The notes under the pieces were generated by a model. That model did no database searches, was not told the DNA's origin, and worked only from the letters and a program-made list of their open reading frames with translations. Positions 63,168 through 64,000 of a stretch of 64,000 bases of DNA are shown piece after piece (position 1 is the stretch's first letter; each line of letters begins with the position of its first letter). The stretch is taken from positions 248,001 through 312,000 of the forward strand of contig JAHLKI010000018.1 of the NCBI GenBank assembly GCA_025602905.1, given 5' to 3'. Origin of the DNA: Phlyctochytrium arcticum. Lineage: Eukaryota; Chytridiomycota; Chytridiomycetes; Chytridiales; Chytridiaceae. Made by a program: the position numbers and the translations under genes.

Positions 63168-64000
63168 ATGCTGGAGGGCTCCCATCCATCGCCCCACGGC
63201 AGGCATGAAGGAGCAGCAGCTTTACCCCCGCCAACCCCGCCAATAATATCCCGTACAACTTCCGCAGGAGGAAGCAGTTTGCGTCAACCTCTTACATCTT
63301 ATTTATCTGACCGATCCGCATCGCCAACACTCCGTCAAACTACCTCTGCAGTATTGCGGCGCAAGATTGCACCCTATGGCTACAAGACGCCCGAGGAGCG
63401 ACGAGCGGAAGAACGCGCAGCTGCTTTGGTGGGACGCTTGCAGACCCGAGCTGGCAAAGGCAAGGTACCACGGTTTGATGTGCGGCAACTACATATCGCT
63501 TCCGAGGGGACCGTAGCTTTAGGTTCACCCGTCAGACGACCATCAAATTCTGAGAAGTTGGCACCATTGGAAGCCATGGACGTGACTGAGGTAGTTGCGG
63601 TTGGAACTTTTGTTACTTAAATGAAGTGGAATTACTGACCAAACCAAGCAGCAGCCGGCCTCCTTCCCATCAGCTTCTCTGAAGGCCAAAAAGCCCACTG
63701 TCATACCAGCTAGCTCCGCGCGTTCCCAGCATGCAAAGCGAGCGACAAGAACGGCAGCCATTCCTTCCGCCCACGATTTCATTCGTCCAACCTCATCCCA
63801 CACAATCGTACCTCGTGGACCTATACCCCCACCAGTCATACCACCGATTTCCAGCCTCAACGATCAAAGAGAAGCTGAAGGATTGGAGGCAAGTTCCAAG
63901 GCAGGTACTACTGTCGTGCCAATGGAAGGTGTTCAAATGAATGTACCTGCGCCCGTCAATCGGCACGAGCGTACATCGTCCAAAGTCCTTGCTCCACTGG
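63168..64000 (+). CDS. unrecognised basic, Ser/Pro-rich protein (truncated at right edge)
   Basis: I do not recognise it. ATG at 63,168 starts MLEGSHPSPHGRHEG. Exon 1 ends at 63,590 (AMDVTE). A 58-bp GT-AG intron leads to exon 2 (from 63,649), open to the window edge. A more ordered-looking segment lies in exon 1: VLRRKIAPYGYKTPEERRAE, RAAALVGRLQTRAGKGKVPR, FDVRQLHIASEGTVALGSPV. The rest is disordered, with proline-rich stretches (PPPTPPII, GPIPPPVIPPI) and many Ser, Arg and Lys. It may be a nuclear, cytoskeletal or nucleoporin-like scaffold protein; this is speculation. Its C-terminal part is outside the window. Confidence 0.65.

Overview
The window is nuclear DNA of a zoosporic, chytrid-like fungus. 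Protein-coding genes are dense on both strands and are split by short GT-AG introns, mostly 45-75 bp. The proteins are fungal in flavour (Nab3-type RNA-binding protein, Ras with a fungal G-box variant, striatin, fungal Pho88/Snd3). The window also carries HYDIN, a central-pair protein that occurs only in organisms building motile cilia, and a villidin-type actin regulator. The assignment to Chytridiomycota or a close relative is inference from this mixture. I saw no mobile element, tRNA, rRNA or CRISPR array.

Layout. 1-0.5 kb: 3' end of an unrecognised plus-strand gene. 1.0-2.5 kb: SUMO protease ULP1 (minus). 2.9-7.1 kb: P4-ATPase NEO1/ATP9 (plus). 7.1-22.2 kb: HYDIN (minus), about 4,800 codons with one 8.8-kb exon. 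22.7-23.8 kb: coproporphyrinogen oxidase. 23.8-24.8 kb: PHO88/SND3 (minus). 25.2-25.8 kb: ribosomal protein uL11. 26.1-27.6 kb: FBXO9/Hrt3 F-box protein. 27.6-34.4 kb: DNA polymerase zeta REV3 (minus). 34.7-35.5 kb: single-pass membrane protein with PPxY-like motifs. 36.5-38.3 kb: F-box/LRR protein (minus). 38.6-40.4 kb: GT14 glycosyltransferase (minus). 40.5-43.6 kb: striatin (minus). 43.8-44.4 kb: candidate small cysteine-rich protein (minus). 44.5-45.8 kb: S-formylglutathione hydrolase (minus). 45.9-51.4 kb: villidin (coronin-PH-gelsolin-headpiece). 51.7-53.0 kb: multipass membrane protein (minus). 53.2-53.6 kb: tiny LYR protein resembling the MIEF1 microprotein. 53.7-55.1 kb: OST3/6 (minus). 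55.7-58.3 kb: NAB3. 58.8-59.9 kb: fibrillarin. 60.1-60.7 kb: PEBP-family protein (minus). 62.0-62.7 kb: Ras. 63.2 kb to the end: unrecognised, truncated gene.

The genes serve unrelated housekeeping and signalling roles and form no evident cluster. Spacing is tight: convergent pairs end 6-130 bp apart (FBXO9/REV3, HEM13/SND3, NEO1/HYDIN, LYR/OST3), and divergent pairs share promoters of roughly 100-550 bp. Exon structures were assembled by eye from splice-site consensus, phase continuity and protein-family conservation. Interior boundaries are generally good; several N-termini are uncertain and flagged.
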